Assembly: GCA_965198025.1 (NCBI GenBank)
Contig: OZ240237.1
Span: 2,294,001-2,358,000 of the forward strand
Origin: CAYWWM01 sp965198025
Lineage (GTDB): Bacteria > Acidobacteriota > Terriglobia > 2-12-FULL-54-10
DNA length: 64,000 bases
Direction of reading: 5' to 3'
Every line of letters begins with the position of its first letter. The first letter of the stretch is position 1. Shown one piece after another: positions 41,141-50,230 of the stretch. The notes beneath the pieces are model-generated. The model worked only from the letters and a program-made list of their open reading frames with translations, was not told the origin of the DNA and ran no database searches. The translations under genes were made by a program, and so were the position numbers.

Positions 41141-42568
41141 ATGGCTAAAAACAAGAACAGGCTGCTCTACCTCGTCCTGTTCCTTGCCACCGCAGCGCTT
41201 GCGGGAGCGGGCGGCTTCTATCGGTACTGGCGCGGGATCCCAACGGTTCAGACCATGCCTGCCGAAAGGCTCGATATAGTGGCCGTGGTCACGGCTTCCG
41301 GCGAGATCCGGCCCCGGGACTACGTACACATCACGGCCAGCGCCTTCGGGCGCATCACCGCGATCCACGTCAAGGAAGGCGACCGGGTGGGCAAAGGGCA
41401 GTTGCTGGCGCAGCTGGAAGCCGTCCAGCCGGCCGCGGGCGTCCGAGCGCAGGAAGCCCAGTTGGCCGCGACGGAAAGAGATTTGGAGAGCGCCGAGGCT
41501 GCTGTCGGCTCCATGGAGGCAAACGTTCGGACCGGAGAGGCGGCCTTGGCACGTGTCCAAGCACAACTGGAACGTTCACAGCAGGATTTCGAGCGGTCGC
41601 AGTCACTCCATGAGGAACAGTTGATCTCGCGAGCGGCCTTTGAGCAGGCCCGGGCGGATCGCAGCGTGGCGGTGGCGACCGTTGAGGAAGCCGAAGCGCG
41701 CCACGCGCAGGCCCTTGCGCAGTTGAATCAGGCACGGGCTCAGGCCCGCATCGTCCGGGAGCGAATCGAACAGTCCCGTGCCGCGCTTGACCGCGCGCGC
41801 GACACCCTCACCAAGCACACGTTCTACGCGCCGATTGACGGCGTAGTCACTGCTCTTCCCGTCAGCGAGGGCGAGAACCTGGTGGTGGGAATTCAGAACG
41901 CCCCCGGCAGCCTCCTCATGACCATCGCAGACCTCTCCGTGATTACTACCGAAGTGATGGTGGACGAGACCGACATTGGCTCAGTCGAGATCGGGCAGAT
42001 CGCAGAGGTGCGGGTGGACGCGTTTCCGGACCGGACGTTCACGGGGGAAATAACCGAGATCGGCAACACCGCCGTGATTCGTTCGACCGGCCTGGCAGCT
42101 GCGCAAAGCCTTATCTCCAGCCAGCAGGCCAAGGACTTCAAGGTTGTGATTACCTTGGCGAATCCCAGCATCAATCTTCGTCCGGGCCTGTCGGCGACCG
42201 CCGACGTCACCACGGCCACGCGCCCCAAGGCGCTGGCGATCCCGCTGCAGTCTTTGACAATTCGCCTGCAACGCGACCTTCAGCTGGAAGCCCGGTCGGG
42301 AGTGACCGAGGCGGCTGAACTCCCAGCCGCTGCTGCACTCGATCCGGAGACGGAAAGGGAAGGCGTCTTTGTGGTTCGCGACGGCCGGGCTTTCTTTCAG
42401 TCCGTGGAGACCGGCCTCAGCAGCCTGTCGGATATTGAGGTCATCGCCGGGCTTCAGCAGGGAGAAGAAATCATCACGGGCAACTACGAAGTGCTGCGCA
42501 CCCTCCAGACCGGCGCGCGCGTTCGTGTGGACAACTCGCCGCCCGAAGAACCAGGCAGGTTTTTTTAG
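41141..42568 (+). CDS. MacA-like periplasmic adaptor (HlyD/RND membrane-fusion family)
   Basis: A 475-residue membrane-fusion protein for an export system. One N-terminal anchor helix (7-25), then the barrel-sandwich half (TASGEIRPRDYVHITASAFG, IHVKEGDRVGKGQLLAQLE), a long Ala/Glu/Arg-rich coiled-coil hairpin (about 95-230), the second lipoyl half (FYAPIDGVVTALPVSEGE) and the beta-barrel domain. It should bridge the inner-membrane transporter to an outer-membrane channel, which is not encoded here. Its stop TAG shares one base with the GTG of the ATPase gene. ATG 41141 lacks a good ribosome site, and a TTG at 41075 behind a GGAAAGGG sequence is an alternative. Confidence 0.88.
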   Translation: MAKNKNRLLYLVLFLATAALAGAGGFYRYWRGIPTVQTMPAERLDIVAVVTASGEIRPRDYVHITASAFGRITAIHVKEGDRVGKGQLLAQLEAVQPAAGVRAQEAQLAATERDLESAEAAVGSMEANVRTGEAALARVQAQLERSQQDFERSQSLHEEQLISRAAFEQARADRSVAVATVEEAEARHAQALAQLNQARAQARIVRERIEQSRAALDRARDTLTKHTFYAPIDGVVTALPVSEGENLVVGIQNAPGSLLMTIADLSVITTEVMVDETDIGSVEIGQIAEVRVDAFPDRTFTGEITEIGNTAVIRSTGLAAAQSLISSQQAKDFKVVITLANPSINLRPGLSATADVTTATRPKALAIPLQSLTIRLQRDLQLEARSGVTEAAELPAAAALDPETEREGVFVVRDGRAFFQSVETGLSSLSDIEVIAGLQQGEEIITGNYEVLRTLQTGARVRVDNSPPEEPGRFF

Positions 42569-43314
42569 TGTCCTTGAGCACCCATCCCGCGGCCGAGTCG
42601 ATCGGCTCCTCCGAGTTGCGCGACACCGTTATGATCCGCATCGAGGAGCTGGGCAAAACCTACCGCCTGGGAACGGAGGAGATTCATGCGCTACGCGAAG
42701 TGAATCTCGAAATCCAGCGGAACGAATACGTCGCCATCATGGGCCCGTCCGGCTCCGGCAAGTCCACTCTCATGAACCTGATCGGCTGCCTCGACACGCC
42801 CTCCTCCGGGCGTTATTGGCTCAACCAGCGGCTGGTAAGCGATCGCAACGACGACGAACTGGCGCGCGTTCGCAACCGTGAGATCGGGTTCATCTTTCAG
42901 ACGTTCAACCTGCTTCCGCGCGCAACCGCGCTCGGCAACGTGGAGTTGCCGTTGATCTATCGCGGGATTCCGTTGGCCGAGCGCCGCGAGATTGCCCAGC
43001 GGGCGCTTGCCATGGTCGAACTGGCGGATCGCATGAACCATCGCCCCAACGAGCTGTCCGGCGGGCAGCGCCAGCGCGTGGCGATCGCGCGCGCTCTCGT
43101 GAACAATCCCTCGATCCTTCTCGCCGATGAGCCGACGGGAAACCTCGACTCGGCCACCGGAGCGGAGATTCTGAAGCTGTTCGCCCACCTTCACGAGCAG
43201 GGCAACACGCTCGTCGTCGTGACCCACGAGCGCGAGGTCGCTGCACACGCTCACCGCATGCTCCACATCCGCGACGGGCGCGTCGTCCGCGACGAGCGCC
43301 GCCCGCGCGGTTAG
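42568..43314 (+). CDS. MacB/LolD-type ABC transporter ATPase
   Basis: A 248-residue nucleotide-binding subunit with Walker A GPSGSGKST, signature LSGGQRQRVAIARAL, Walker B ILLADEPTGNLD and the switch histidine in VVVTHE. It belongs to the mechanotransmission MacB/LolD/FtsE group, matching the adaptor upstream and the two permeases downstream. The GTG at 42568 is coupled to the preceding stop; ATG 42631 would remove a non-conserved 21-residue N-terminus and is quite possible. Confidence 0.94.
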   Translation: MSLSTHPAAESIGSSELRDTVMIRIEELGKTYRLGTEEIHALREVNLEIQRNEYVAIMGPSGSGKSTLMNLIGCLDTPSSGRYWLNQRLVSDRNDDELARVRNREIGFIFQTFNLLPRATALGNVELPLIYRGIPLAERREIAQRALAMVELADRMNHRPNELSGGQRQRVAIARALVNNPSILLADEPTGNLDSATGAEILKLFAHLHEQGNTLVVVTHEREVAAHAHRMLHIRDGRVVRDERRPRG

Positions 43315-43327
43315 ATTGTTTCTTTCG

Positions 43328-43371
43328 GTGTCATTCAGAGGAATCCAGAGCGAAGGGCAGCGAAGGACCTG
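43328..43371. repeat. Divergent copy of the GTGTCATCCCGAG element
   Basis: GTGTCATTCAGAGGAATCC followed by GAGCGAAGGGCAGCGAAGGACCTG matches the start of the element at 25145 in order and spacing. It sits within the MacAB-like operon, between the ATPase and the first permease. Confidence 0.5.
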
Positions 43372-43421
43372 GACTGGAAGATGCGTGATTCCCGAGTGCA
43401 AACGAAGGGTTGGACAACGGA

Positions 43422-44645
43422 ATGCACACCTACGAATCGCTTCGCATGGCCTGGGACAACATGCGCTCCCAGAAGCTACGCACCTTCCTGACCCTGCTGG
43501 GCATCGTGATCTCGGTGGCGACGTTGGTCTCGGTCCTCTCCATTCTGCGCGGCATGGACCGCTACATTTCCGAGCGCGTCTCTCGCCTCGGCTCCGACGT
43601 ATTTGTTCTTTCGCGCTTTGGGATCATCACCAACGCCCGGGAATGGGTCGCGGCCCAGCGGCGGCCCGAGCTGACGCTCGCCGACTATGAAGCCATCCGG
43701 GACGGGATGCGGGAGCCGGCGCTCGTCGGCGCGACGCTCCTGGAGCGCGAAAACGCCAGCTTCGCCGACCAGACGATGCAGGCCGCTGTCCGCGGCATCA
43801 CCGCCAACATGATCGATATCCGGTCCGAATCGCTCGCCTCGGGCCGCTTCCTCACAGAGTTAGATTACCGTCACCGGCGGCAAGTCTGCGTCATTGGGCA
43901 GGAAATCGCGACACGCCTGTTTCCGAACGTAAACCCCCTCGGCAAGGAGCTGCGTCTGCGCGGACAGCCGTTTCAGGTGGTCGGCGTGGCCGAACAGGTT
44001 GGCTCGGTTGTCGGCGATTCGGAGGACGACTTCCTGTACATACCGCTCACCACCGCGCGGAAGCTCTTTGGCCAGCGCAGCAGCCTTTGGTTTCAGATCC
44101 GGGTCGCTTCCATCGAGCGCATGACCGCCACACAGGACGAGGCCCGCTTCATCCTGCGCACGCGGCATCGCCTGGGCTACTCCGAGGAGGATGACTTTGG
44201 ATTGATCAGTCCCGCCGCGGTTCTCGAACTGTGGCAGGACCTGACCGGGACTATCTCGCGCGTCGCCCTGGTCGTCACCGTTGTGTTCATCCTCGTCGGC
44301 GGGATCGTCGTCATGAATATCATGCTGGCGGCCGTCACTGAGCGTACCTGGGAAATCGGCATGCGCAAAGCTGTCGGGGCACGGAGCACCGACGTGCTGC
44401 GGCAGTTTCTGATAGAGTCGGCTTGTCTCTCCACCCTGGGCGGGTTGCTGGGCATCGCCCTGGCTGGCGGCTTTATCTTGCTGGTGGCGTTGTTTAGTCC
44501 CGTGCCCGCGACGCTTTCTGCTCCGGCGGTGGCGGCGGCGGTGACGGTCTCCTCGTCGGTCGGCCTGTTTTTTGGAATCTACCCGGCCTGCCGCGCCGCC
44601 AGCTTAGACCCGATCGCGGCGCTGCGCGCGGAGACCAGCAGTTAG
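43422..44645 (+). CDS. MacB-like ABC permease 1
   Basis: A 407-residue FtsX/MacB-type permease. One N-terminal helix (about 17-40, FLTLLGIVISVATLVSVL) is followed by a large periplasmic domain (about 45-270), then three C-terminal helices with the signature EIGMRKAVGARSTDVLRQFL between helices 2 and 3. It should form a dimer or heterodimer with the next permease and work with the adaptor and ATPase to export a hydrophobic or peptide substrate. The ATG at 43422 is preferred to a TTG at 43410. Confidence 0.9.
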   Translation: MHTYESLRMAWDNMRSQKLRTFLTLLGIVISVATLVSVLSILRGMDRYISERVSRLGSDVFVLSRFGIITNAREWVAAQRRPELTLADYEAIRDGMREPALVGATLLERENASFADQTMQAAVRGITANMIDIRSESLASGRFLTELDYRHRRQVCVIGQEIATRLFPNVNPLGKELRLRGQPFQVVGVAEQVGSVVGDSEDDFLYIPLTTARKLFGQRSSLWFQIRVASIERMTATQDEARFILRTRHRLGYSEEDDFGLISPAAVLELWQDLTGTISRVALVVTVVFILVGGIVVMNIMLAAVTERTWEIGMRKAVGARSTDVLRQFLIESACLSTLGGLLGIALAGGFILLVALFSPVPATLSAPAVAAAVTVSSSVGLFFGIYPACRAASLDPIAALRAETSS

Positions 44646-44647
44646 CT

Positions 44648-45907
44648 ATGAACCCGCTTCGCAACAATCTGGACCTTGCTCTCAGCAGCTTGGCAGTCCA
44701 CCGTCTGCGGACCGCTCTGGCTGTGCTGGGCATCGTCATCGGAACAGCCGTGGTGATCTCAATCGGGGCGATACTTACAGGTCTGGACCGGAACATCACA
44801 GCCCTTCTCGAACGCCTCGGGACGCAGACGGTGCTGGTCTCCCGCAGGTCCCCTGGCATCGAAACCGAGCGCCGCGGCCAGAACGAGCGCCTGCGAAAAC
44901 TACTGACCTATGACGACGCCAAGGCCATCGGGGAGCTCAGTCCCGCAGTCGAACGTGTCGCCGCCGTCGTCTATGACGAGGGTGATGGTCCGCGCGCCAA
45001 CTTTATTACGGTTCGCCACCAGACCGAAGAAGCCTACGTTCCCGGACAGCATTTCTCCGGCGTCACGATCGAGTACCTTCGCGTCACCAACATGATCATC
45101 CGTGAAGGCCGGTTCTTCACCGAAAGCGAAGACCGGCGCCGCTTGCCCGTGGCGATCCTCGGATATGAGATTGACCGGGCGTTGTTCCCGAACGAGAGCG
45201 CGGTCGGAAAATTGATTGAGGTAAACGGCCAGACGCTGCGTGTACTGGGTGTCTTCGACCGGCGCAAGGGTAATTCCTTCGGTACCGAGTCGGCTGACCA
45301 GTTCGTAGTCGTTCCCTATCAGACGTTCCGGAGGCTCTTCCCCAACGCGCGGGATCATTTCCTGATGGCGCAGGCTATGCACGGACAGCTCGATGAGGCC
45401 GTGGACCAGGTCCGCTGGCTGTTGCGCAGCCGCCGGCAGGATGCCTGGGACCAGCCCGACAGTTTCTACGTCGCGACCGCAGCCTCCGTCATCGAGCAGT
45501 TCCAAGCCATCACCGCGGCCGTCACTTCCGTCATGCTGCTACTCAGTTCGATCGGGCTCCTGGTGGGAGGCGTCGGCGTGATGAACATCATGCTGGTCTC
45601 GGTCACCGAGCGCACGCGCGAGATTGGCATTCGCAAAGCCGTCGGAGCCCGCCGCCGCGACATCGGGCAGCAGTTCTTACTGGAAGCGATCACACTCACC
45701 GGACTCGGCGGTCTGTTCGGACTGCTGACCGGAGCGGCCGTCGGGGTTTTTCTGCGATGGCTCTACCCTTCGATTCCGACGGCGATTCCCGTCTGGGCCG
45801 TCGCCGCCGGACTGCTGGTATCCCCGGCTGTCGGATTATTCTTTGGACTTTGGCCGGCCATGAGGGCGGCGCGCCTGACCCCGGTCGAGGCCTTACGGTA
45901 CGAGTGA
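44648..45907 (+). CDS. MacB-like ABC permease 2
   Basis: A 419-residue paralog of the preceding permease, two bases downstream. It has the same architecture: N-terminal helix (about 15-40), periplasmic domain, then three helices with VTERTREIGIRKAVGARRRD. Two non-identical permeases next to one ATPase suggest a heterodimeric transporter. Its last 15 bases overlap, tail to tail, the end of the M1 peptidase gene on the other strand. Confidence 0.92.
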   Translation: MNPLRNNLDLALSSLAVHRLRTALAVLGIVIGTAVVISIGAILTGLDRNITALLERLGTQTVLVSRRSPGIETERRGQNERLRKLLTYDDAKAIGELSPAVERVAAVVYDEGDGPRANFITVRHQTEEAYVPGQHFSGVTIEYLRVTNMIIREGRFFTESEDRRRLPVAILGYEIDRALFPNESAVGKLIEVNGQTLRVLGVFDRRKGNSFGTESADQFVVVPYQTFRRLFPNARDHFLMAQAMHGQLDEAVDQVRWLLRSRRQDAWDQPDSFYVATAASVIEQFQAITAAVTSVMLLLSSIGLLVGGVGVMNIMLVSVTERTREIGIRKAVGARRRDIGQQFLLEAITLTGLGGLFGLLTGAAVGVFLRWLYPSIPTAIPVWAVAAGLLVSPAVGLFFGLWPAMRAARLTPVEALRYE

Positions 45908-48514
45908 CGCCGTCTCCCGCCCGCGAACAGCCTGATAGGCAGGCAGAGCAGGGCCGTCCGATTTGCTCGAAGGAATTATCTCCGTGGGGGCATCCGCCCG
46001 GGCGGCGCTTCCCAGGCGTTGCAACGCTCTCTGAATCGCGCGGCGCGTAGCCGAATGCACTTCCCTTCGGGCAATCCGCGTGAGCGCTTCCCGCGCTTTC
46101 TGAAACCCGCGTTGCCCCAACTCCTGAATCGCCCGCTGGCGCACGAACACATTCGGGTCATCGAGCAGCGTAATCAGCAAGTTCGCGGTCTTTTCCTCAC
46201 GCGGGCCGAGCCGACTGAACGCCTCAATCGCCACGACGCGAGTTTGCGTGGGTTTGCCGTATTGAGCCCACTCCGCGGCGATGTCCCATGCTTGCCGATC
46301 TCGCAGATCGCGCAGCCCGGCCAGCGCAAACCGGCGAACGACGTCCTGGTCGGAATCGCGATGCAAGGCTCGTTCCAGAAACTCGCGCGCTCCCTGGCCC
46401 TGAATTCTTCCGACAGCATACGCGGCTTCGGCTGCCGTCACCGGACTGCGATCCGACTCGTAGACTTTCCGCACCAGCTCGTCCGCCTCCCGGTCGCGGA
46501 AGAACCTGCCGAGGGCCCGTACCGTCGCCTGGCGCACCCTCGGATCCCGGTTCTTGAGCCCTTCGGCCAGTGCTTCTCGGGTCTCATCGGTCCTCATTTC
46601 GCCCAAGGCTCCCGCAACGGCCGCGCTCACCGCCCAGAAGGAATCTCGCTCCAGGCGCTCCCGCAGCGCCCGCACGATCTCTCTCCGGTCGCCGCTCGCC
46701 GAAGCCAATTGCCGGGCCGCCCAGATACGCCCCACGATGGACGGGTCGTGCTCCAACTGATAGAGCAGCTCCGCAGTCGGTTTCCGGAACTGTACGGTCA
46801 TAAGAACCCGCCCGTCGGGGTCAAAACGAGTCATCAACGGTTTCTCGTCCAGCGCGAAGGTGTACTCTTGCCGCTTCCGTGACACATCCAGGAGAGCCGT
46901 TTTCTTCATGCGGGTCGCTGTAAACTCCACCTGCACCGGCATCCGGAACAACGGTGTCATGGCGTCGAGCGTCTGGGTCTGCTCGATCACCAGCCGGACC
47001 TGCTTCGCGCTCTCGTTCCACTCCTGCGTGACAGACAGTTCCGGGTATCCGGCCTTGTAGACCCACTGCTCGAAAAACCAACCGAGTTCCTCGCCGGTGG
47101 ATTCTTCGATCGCTTTCCGCAAGTCGTCCGTGACGACGGTCTGGTTCCGGTACGCAGCGGCGTAGTGCCGGATCGCCTCGAAGAACTGCTCGTCGCCCAG
47201 CAGGTACCGCAGCATGTCCAGCACCATAAATCCCTTTTGGTACGTCGTGCGGTCGAATAAATCCACCGGGTCGGTGTAGTAAGAAGTAACCAACGGCCGG
47301 CGGTAGCGCTGTCGGTCCTCGCTGATGTAGCGTTCCCGGTCCTCCCGCACTTCGTTCAGATACTCATCCCAGCCGAAGCGGTGCTCCCGGTAAACGGCTG
47401 CCCAGAAGGTCGCAAATCCCTCGTTCAGCCACAGGTGCGCCCAGTCCCGGCAGGTCAGCAGATCCCCAAACCACTGGTGCGCCAGCTCGTGCGTCACCAA
47501 GTCGATGCTCGAAGACTGCGGCTCGGAAGCCGCTTCGTGCAACGTGCGGTCGGTGAGCGTCGTGGCGCTGATGTTCTCCATCCCGCCGAAGGTGAACTCC
47601 TGCACCGTAGTCTGCGAATACTTCGCGTAGGGATAGGGCAGCCCAATGCGTTCCTCAAAAAACCGCAGCGCTGCCGGCGTTTCGCTGAATGTCCGCATCG
47701 CCTTGTCGCGCCCCGTCCCGGGCGGCACGAAATATTCGAGCGGCACATCTCCTTCTCGTCCGGTGTATTTCTCGAATTGCCCGGCTACGACCGACACCAG
47801 GTAGGTGCTGTGCGGGACATCCTGCTTCCAGTGATACGTTCTAGTGCCGAGGGTGCTATCTTCGGTCACGCCCACCAGCCGGCCGTTTGAGATCACAGTG
47901 AAATCGGAACGGACTGTGTAGAAGCCCTCGGTGGTTGTGCGGTCGTTCGGGAAGTCGTAGACCGGAAACCAGAAGTGCGAATCGTCCATCTCTCCCTGGG
48001 ACCAGATTTGCGGCCGCCGCCCCGGATAACTTTGGTCTGGCTGGAAGAAGTACAGTCCTTTGCGGGGCTTACCATCGTAGGCAATGGTGAGCGTAATCAA
48101 GTCCTCCGGTTCTGCGGGCTGTGGGAGATGAATGCGCAGTTTCTCACCGTCCAGGTCGAACGGCAGTTCTTTGCCGTTCGGAAGCGTTACCGATAAAATG
48201 CACAGCTCCGCGCTGTCCACCTCCACAGTCTCCAGTCCCGGACGGAGTGGACGAAGGCGCAGCGTCGAAGTCCCCGCCACCGACTGGATTCTCTCGTCCA
48301 GCCGCAGCTTGAGCAGAACGTGTTCGAGATCGTAGGTTCGAATCCGCTCCGTATTTTCCTTTGCATAGGAGTCTCCAAACGGCCTTCGCGCCGCCGGAAC
48401 ATACTGTCCCCAGCCGGCCGCCGGAATCAGCGCCAGCCCCAGCAAGATGCTGAGCCAAACCCGTCTCGCTGCCTTGCTCCCGTGCCCTCCACAAATGGAA
48501 TAACGCTTCGTCAT
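45893..48514 (-). CDS. Secreted M1-family aminopeptidase with C-terminal HEAT repeats
   Basis: An 873-residue exported zinc aminopeptidase with signal peptide (about 1-36, ending AAGWGQ). The N-terminal beta domain leads to the exopeptidase motif GGMEN and the zinc site HELAHQWFGD, with the third ligand in WLNEGFA, 18 residues on. The C-terminal 230 residues are HEAT-like repeats (REALAEGLKNRDPRVRQATV, DDPNVFVRQRAIQELG). It removes N-terminal residues from peptides, probably in the periplasm. Two smaller genes precede it on the same strand, and the preceding stop is 12 bases from its start. Confidence 0.94.
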   Translation of the reverse strand: MTKRYSICGGHGSKAARRVWLSILLGLALIPAAGWGQYVPAARRPFGDSYAKENTERIRTYDLEHVLLKLRLDERIQSVAGTSTLRLRPLRPGLETVEVDSAELCILSVTLPNGKELPFDLDGEKLRIHLPQPAEPEDLITLTIAYDGKPRKGLYFFQPDQSYPGRRPQIWSQGEMDDSHFWFPVYDFPNDRTTTEGFYTVRSDFTVISNGRLVGVTEDSTLGTRTYHWKQDVPHSTYLVSVVAGQFEKYTGREGDVPLEYFVPPGTGRDKAMRTFSETPAALRFFEERIGLPYPYAKYSQTTVQEFTFGGMENISATTLTDRTLHEAASEPQSSSIDLVTHELAHQWFGDLLTCRDWAHLWLNEGFATFWAAVYREHRFGWDEYLNEVREDRERYISEDRQRYRRPLVTSYYTDPVDLFDRTTYQKGFMVLDMLRYLLGDEQFFEAIRHYAAAYRNQTVVTDDLRKAIEESTGEELGWFFEQWVYKAGYPELSVTQEWNESAKQVRLVIEQTQTLDAMTPLFRMPVQVEFTATRMKKTALLDVSRKRQEYTFALDEKPLMTRFDPDGRVLMTVQFRKPTAELLYQLEHDPSIVGRIWAARQLASASGDRREIVRALRERLERDSFWAVSAAVAGALGEMRTDETREALAEGLKNRDPRVRQATVRALGRFFRDREADELVRKVYESDRSPVTAAEAAYAVGRIQGQGAREFLERALHRDSDQDVVRRFALAGLRDLRDRQAWDIAAEWAQYGKPTQTRVVAIEAFSRLGPREEKTANLLITLLDDPNVFVRQRAIQELGQRGFQKAREALTRIARREVHSATRRAIQRALQRLGSAARADAPTEIIPSSKSDGPALPAYQAVRGRETASLVP

Positions 48515-48526
48515 GGCCCTCTCTGG

Positions 48527-49285
48527 CTAGTTTGCTTGTCCCGCCAGCGGCTGGAACAGTGAATCCCGGTGCGGGGTATTGTACTGCGCCTCCCCGATCA
48601 CAGCCTCGAACACGCGAATTCCGTTTCGCAGCCGCATCATGCGGCGCGGCGTCGCGATGCCGTTTCGGGTGAAGTAGTTCGCAAACGTCTCCACCTCCTC
48701 GATCCGTTCGCGGGTCTGCGGGTTGCGGTACACCCGGGTTGCACGAACGGGCAGCACCGTCAGACTGTCGAGCGAAATCGTCATGGCGTTGTTCTCTCGG
48801 TCCACGAACCGGACCACGTCCACGTTCCGATTTTCCCACAGATCGCGCCGTACATACTCCACGATGCTGCCTTCTTCGCCCAGCCGGTAGCGCAGGACGT
48901 AAAAGGCGCGCATGGAAGCTGCCTCCCGCCGGGACTTCATTTCCTCTTCCGGGACCGGATGGATTCCGTTGATGTCGATCATCCACCCCTGGTCCCCGTT
49001 CGTAATGTGGATCTCTTCCTTGTCTTCCCCGTATTCCTCACGGGATTGATCGGGGTAGCGGATATACTGCACCACCTGTGCCAGACCCGTCAGGTCGCCG
49101 CGCCGAAATCCGTACACCCGCCCTTCGAGGTAAGACGTCTGGACATTGACGAAGGCGTCGCCCCCGAGCGCCTCCACGGCCTGGTCCAACAGCTCCTGCG
49201 CCTTCGCTGCCGACTCCGGATTCACCGGCAACTGCCCGAACGCCGGAGCAGCCAGGAACGCCAGCAGTATGACGACAAGTTTCAT
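48527..49285 (-). CDS. Exported LolA-like protein of unknown function
   Basis: A 252-residue protein with signal peptide (1-17, ending PAFGQ). The body, with helix AAKAQELLDQAVEALGGDAF then beta strands LEGRVYGFRRG and DGLTGLAQVVQYIR-like segments, resembles the LolA/LolB half-barrel proteins often annotated as outer-membrane lipoprotein-sorting proteins in Acidobacteria. No lipobox is present. Its ATG overlaps the stop of the upstream amidotransferase-like gene (ATGA), and the M1 peptidase follows, so the three are one operon. Role unknown. Confidence 0.72.
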   Translation of the reverse strand: MKLVVILLAFLAAPAFGQLPVNPESAAKAQELLDQAVEALGGDAFVNVQTSYLEGRVYGFRRGDLTGLAQVVQYIRYPDQSREEYGEDKEEIHITNGDQGWMIDINGIHPVPEEEMKSRREAASMRAFYVLRYRLGEEGSIVEYVRRDLWENRNVDVVRFVDRENNAMTISLDSLTVLPVRATRVYRNPQTRERIEEVETFANYFTRNGIATPRRMMRLRNGIRVFEAVIGEAQYNTPHRDSLFQPLAGQAN

Positions 49286-50055
49286 TGCGCCGTTCCGATA
49301 ATCGAATGGGTACTAACGGGCGACCCAGTCTCTCCGTTCAAACGCCTCTTGTCGGCAGCCAAAGCCAGCTCTTGAAAGAGCCGCGCTGAAAGCGCTTCCC
49401 TCTCCCAAATCCGCTCCGGGTGCCATGCGACGCCAATTACGAAGTGGCCGGCGCCATCACCTTCCAGGGCTTCCATAACGCCGTCTGGCGCCCGCGCGGC
49501 CACGCGAAGACCGTTTCCGACCCTGTCCGGCGCCTGGTGATGCCGGCTGTTCACGCGAAGCTCTCTCATCCCGCCCGCCCACTCAGCCAGACGTGAGTCC
49601 GGATCGAGCAGGATGGCGTGCTCGGCCTCGTGACTTTCATGATCCAATGCGCCAGGCACCTGCTCCGGGATATGCTGAAGCAGCGTCCCTCCAAGGTACA
49701 CGTTCAACGACTGCATGCCGAAGCAAATGCCGAGCACAGGTTTTCGTTCATCAAACGCATGTTCCAGGACTCGCCAGTCGGCTACATCGCGCTCCACGTG
49801 AATCGTTTCCGTCCGCGGATGGCGCGGCCGCCCGTAGCGCACGGGGTCGATGTCGCTGGCGTTGCCGCACAGAACGAACCCGTCCATGCGAGACATGGCC
49901 TCTTCCCATGCTCCCGGATCTTGGGAAAGCAATTCCGGAACGCCGCCAGCAGCCTCGACCGCTCGGAGATAATCGTCTGCAACCGTGTACTCTCGTTTCT
50001 CCGCGTCCCACCGGCCGACCAAGCCGATCCCGGGGGTCCCAAGGCGACTTACCAT
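49282..50055 (-). CDS. Class I glutamine amidotransferase-like hydrolase (PuuD/peptidase C26 family)
   Basis: A 257-residue cytoplasmic hydrolase of the gamma-glutamyl-gamma-aminobutyrate hydrolase family. The nucleophile lies in GICFGMQSLNVYLGG, and the catalytic His-x-Glu in GVAWHPE near residue 225. It probably cleaves a gamma-glutamyl amide; no putrescine-pathway genes are nearby, so the substrate is open. It is first in a three-gene operon with the LolA-like protein and M1 peptidase. The ATG at 50055 has a weak ribosome site. Confidence 0.9.
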   Translation of the reverse strand: MVSRLGTPGIGLVGRWDAEKREYTVADDYLRAVEAAGGVPELLSQDPGAWEEAMSRMDGFVLCGNASDIDPVRYGRPRHPRTETIHVERDVADWRVLEHAFDERKPVLGICFGMQSLNVYLGGTLLQHIPEQVPGALDHESHEAEHAILLDPDSRLAEWAGGMRELRVNSRHHQAPDRVGNGLRVAARAPDGVMEALEGDGAGHFVIGVAWHPERIWEREALSARLFQELALAADKRRLNGETGSPVSTHSIIGTAQ

Positions 50056-50230
50056 AGCTTTTTCGTCAACCGCGTTCCCATTCAGGAATCAGCCAAGCTC
50101 ATTCTATCGCAGCGATACCCGCGAGTCGCCCGGCATTTTCCCCAACCTTGCTTGCTCGCCACTCACCGATTCACCACTCACGTCTTTCCCGAACCTGCCA
50201 TAATCGTCTGCTGATCGAATCGATAACCCC

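Noticed and set aside
40877..41566. 229-residue minus-strand frame upstream of and over the MacA-like gene
   Set aside because: It overlaps the well-supported adaptor gene on the other strand and has no domain features.
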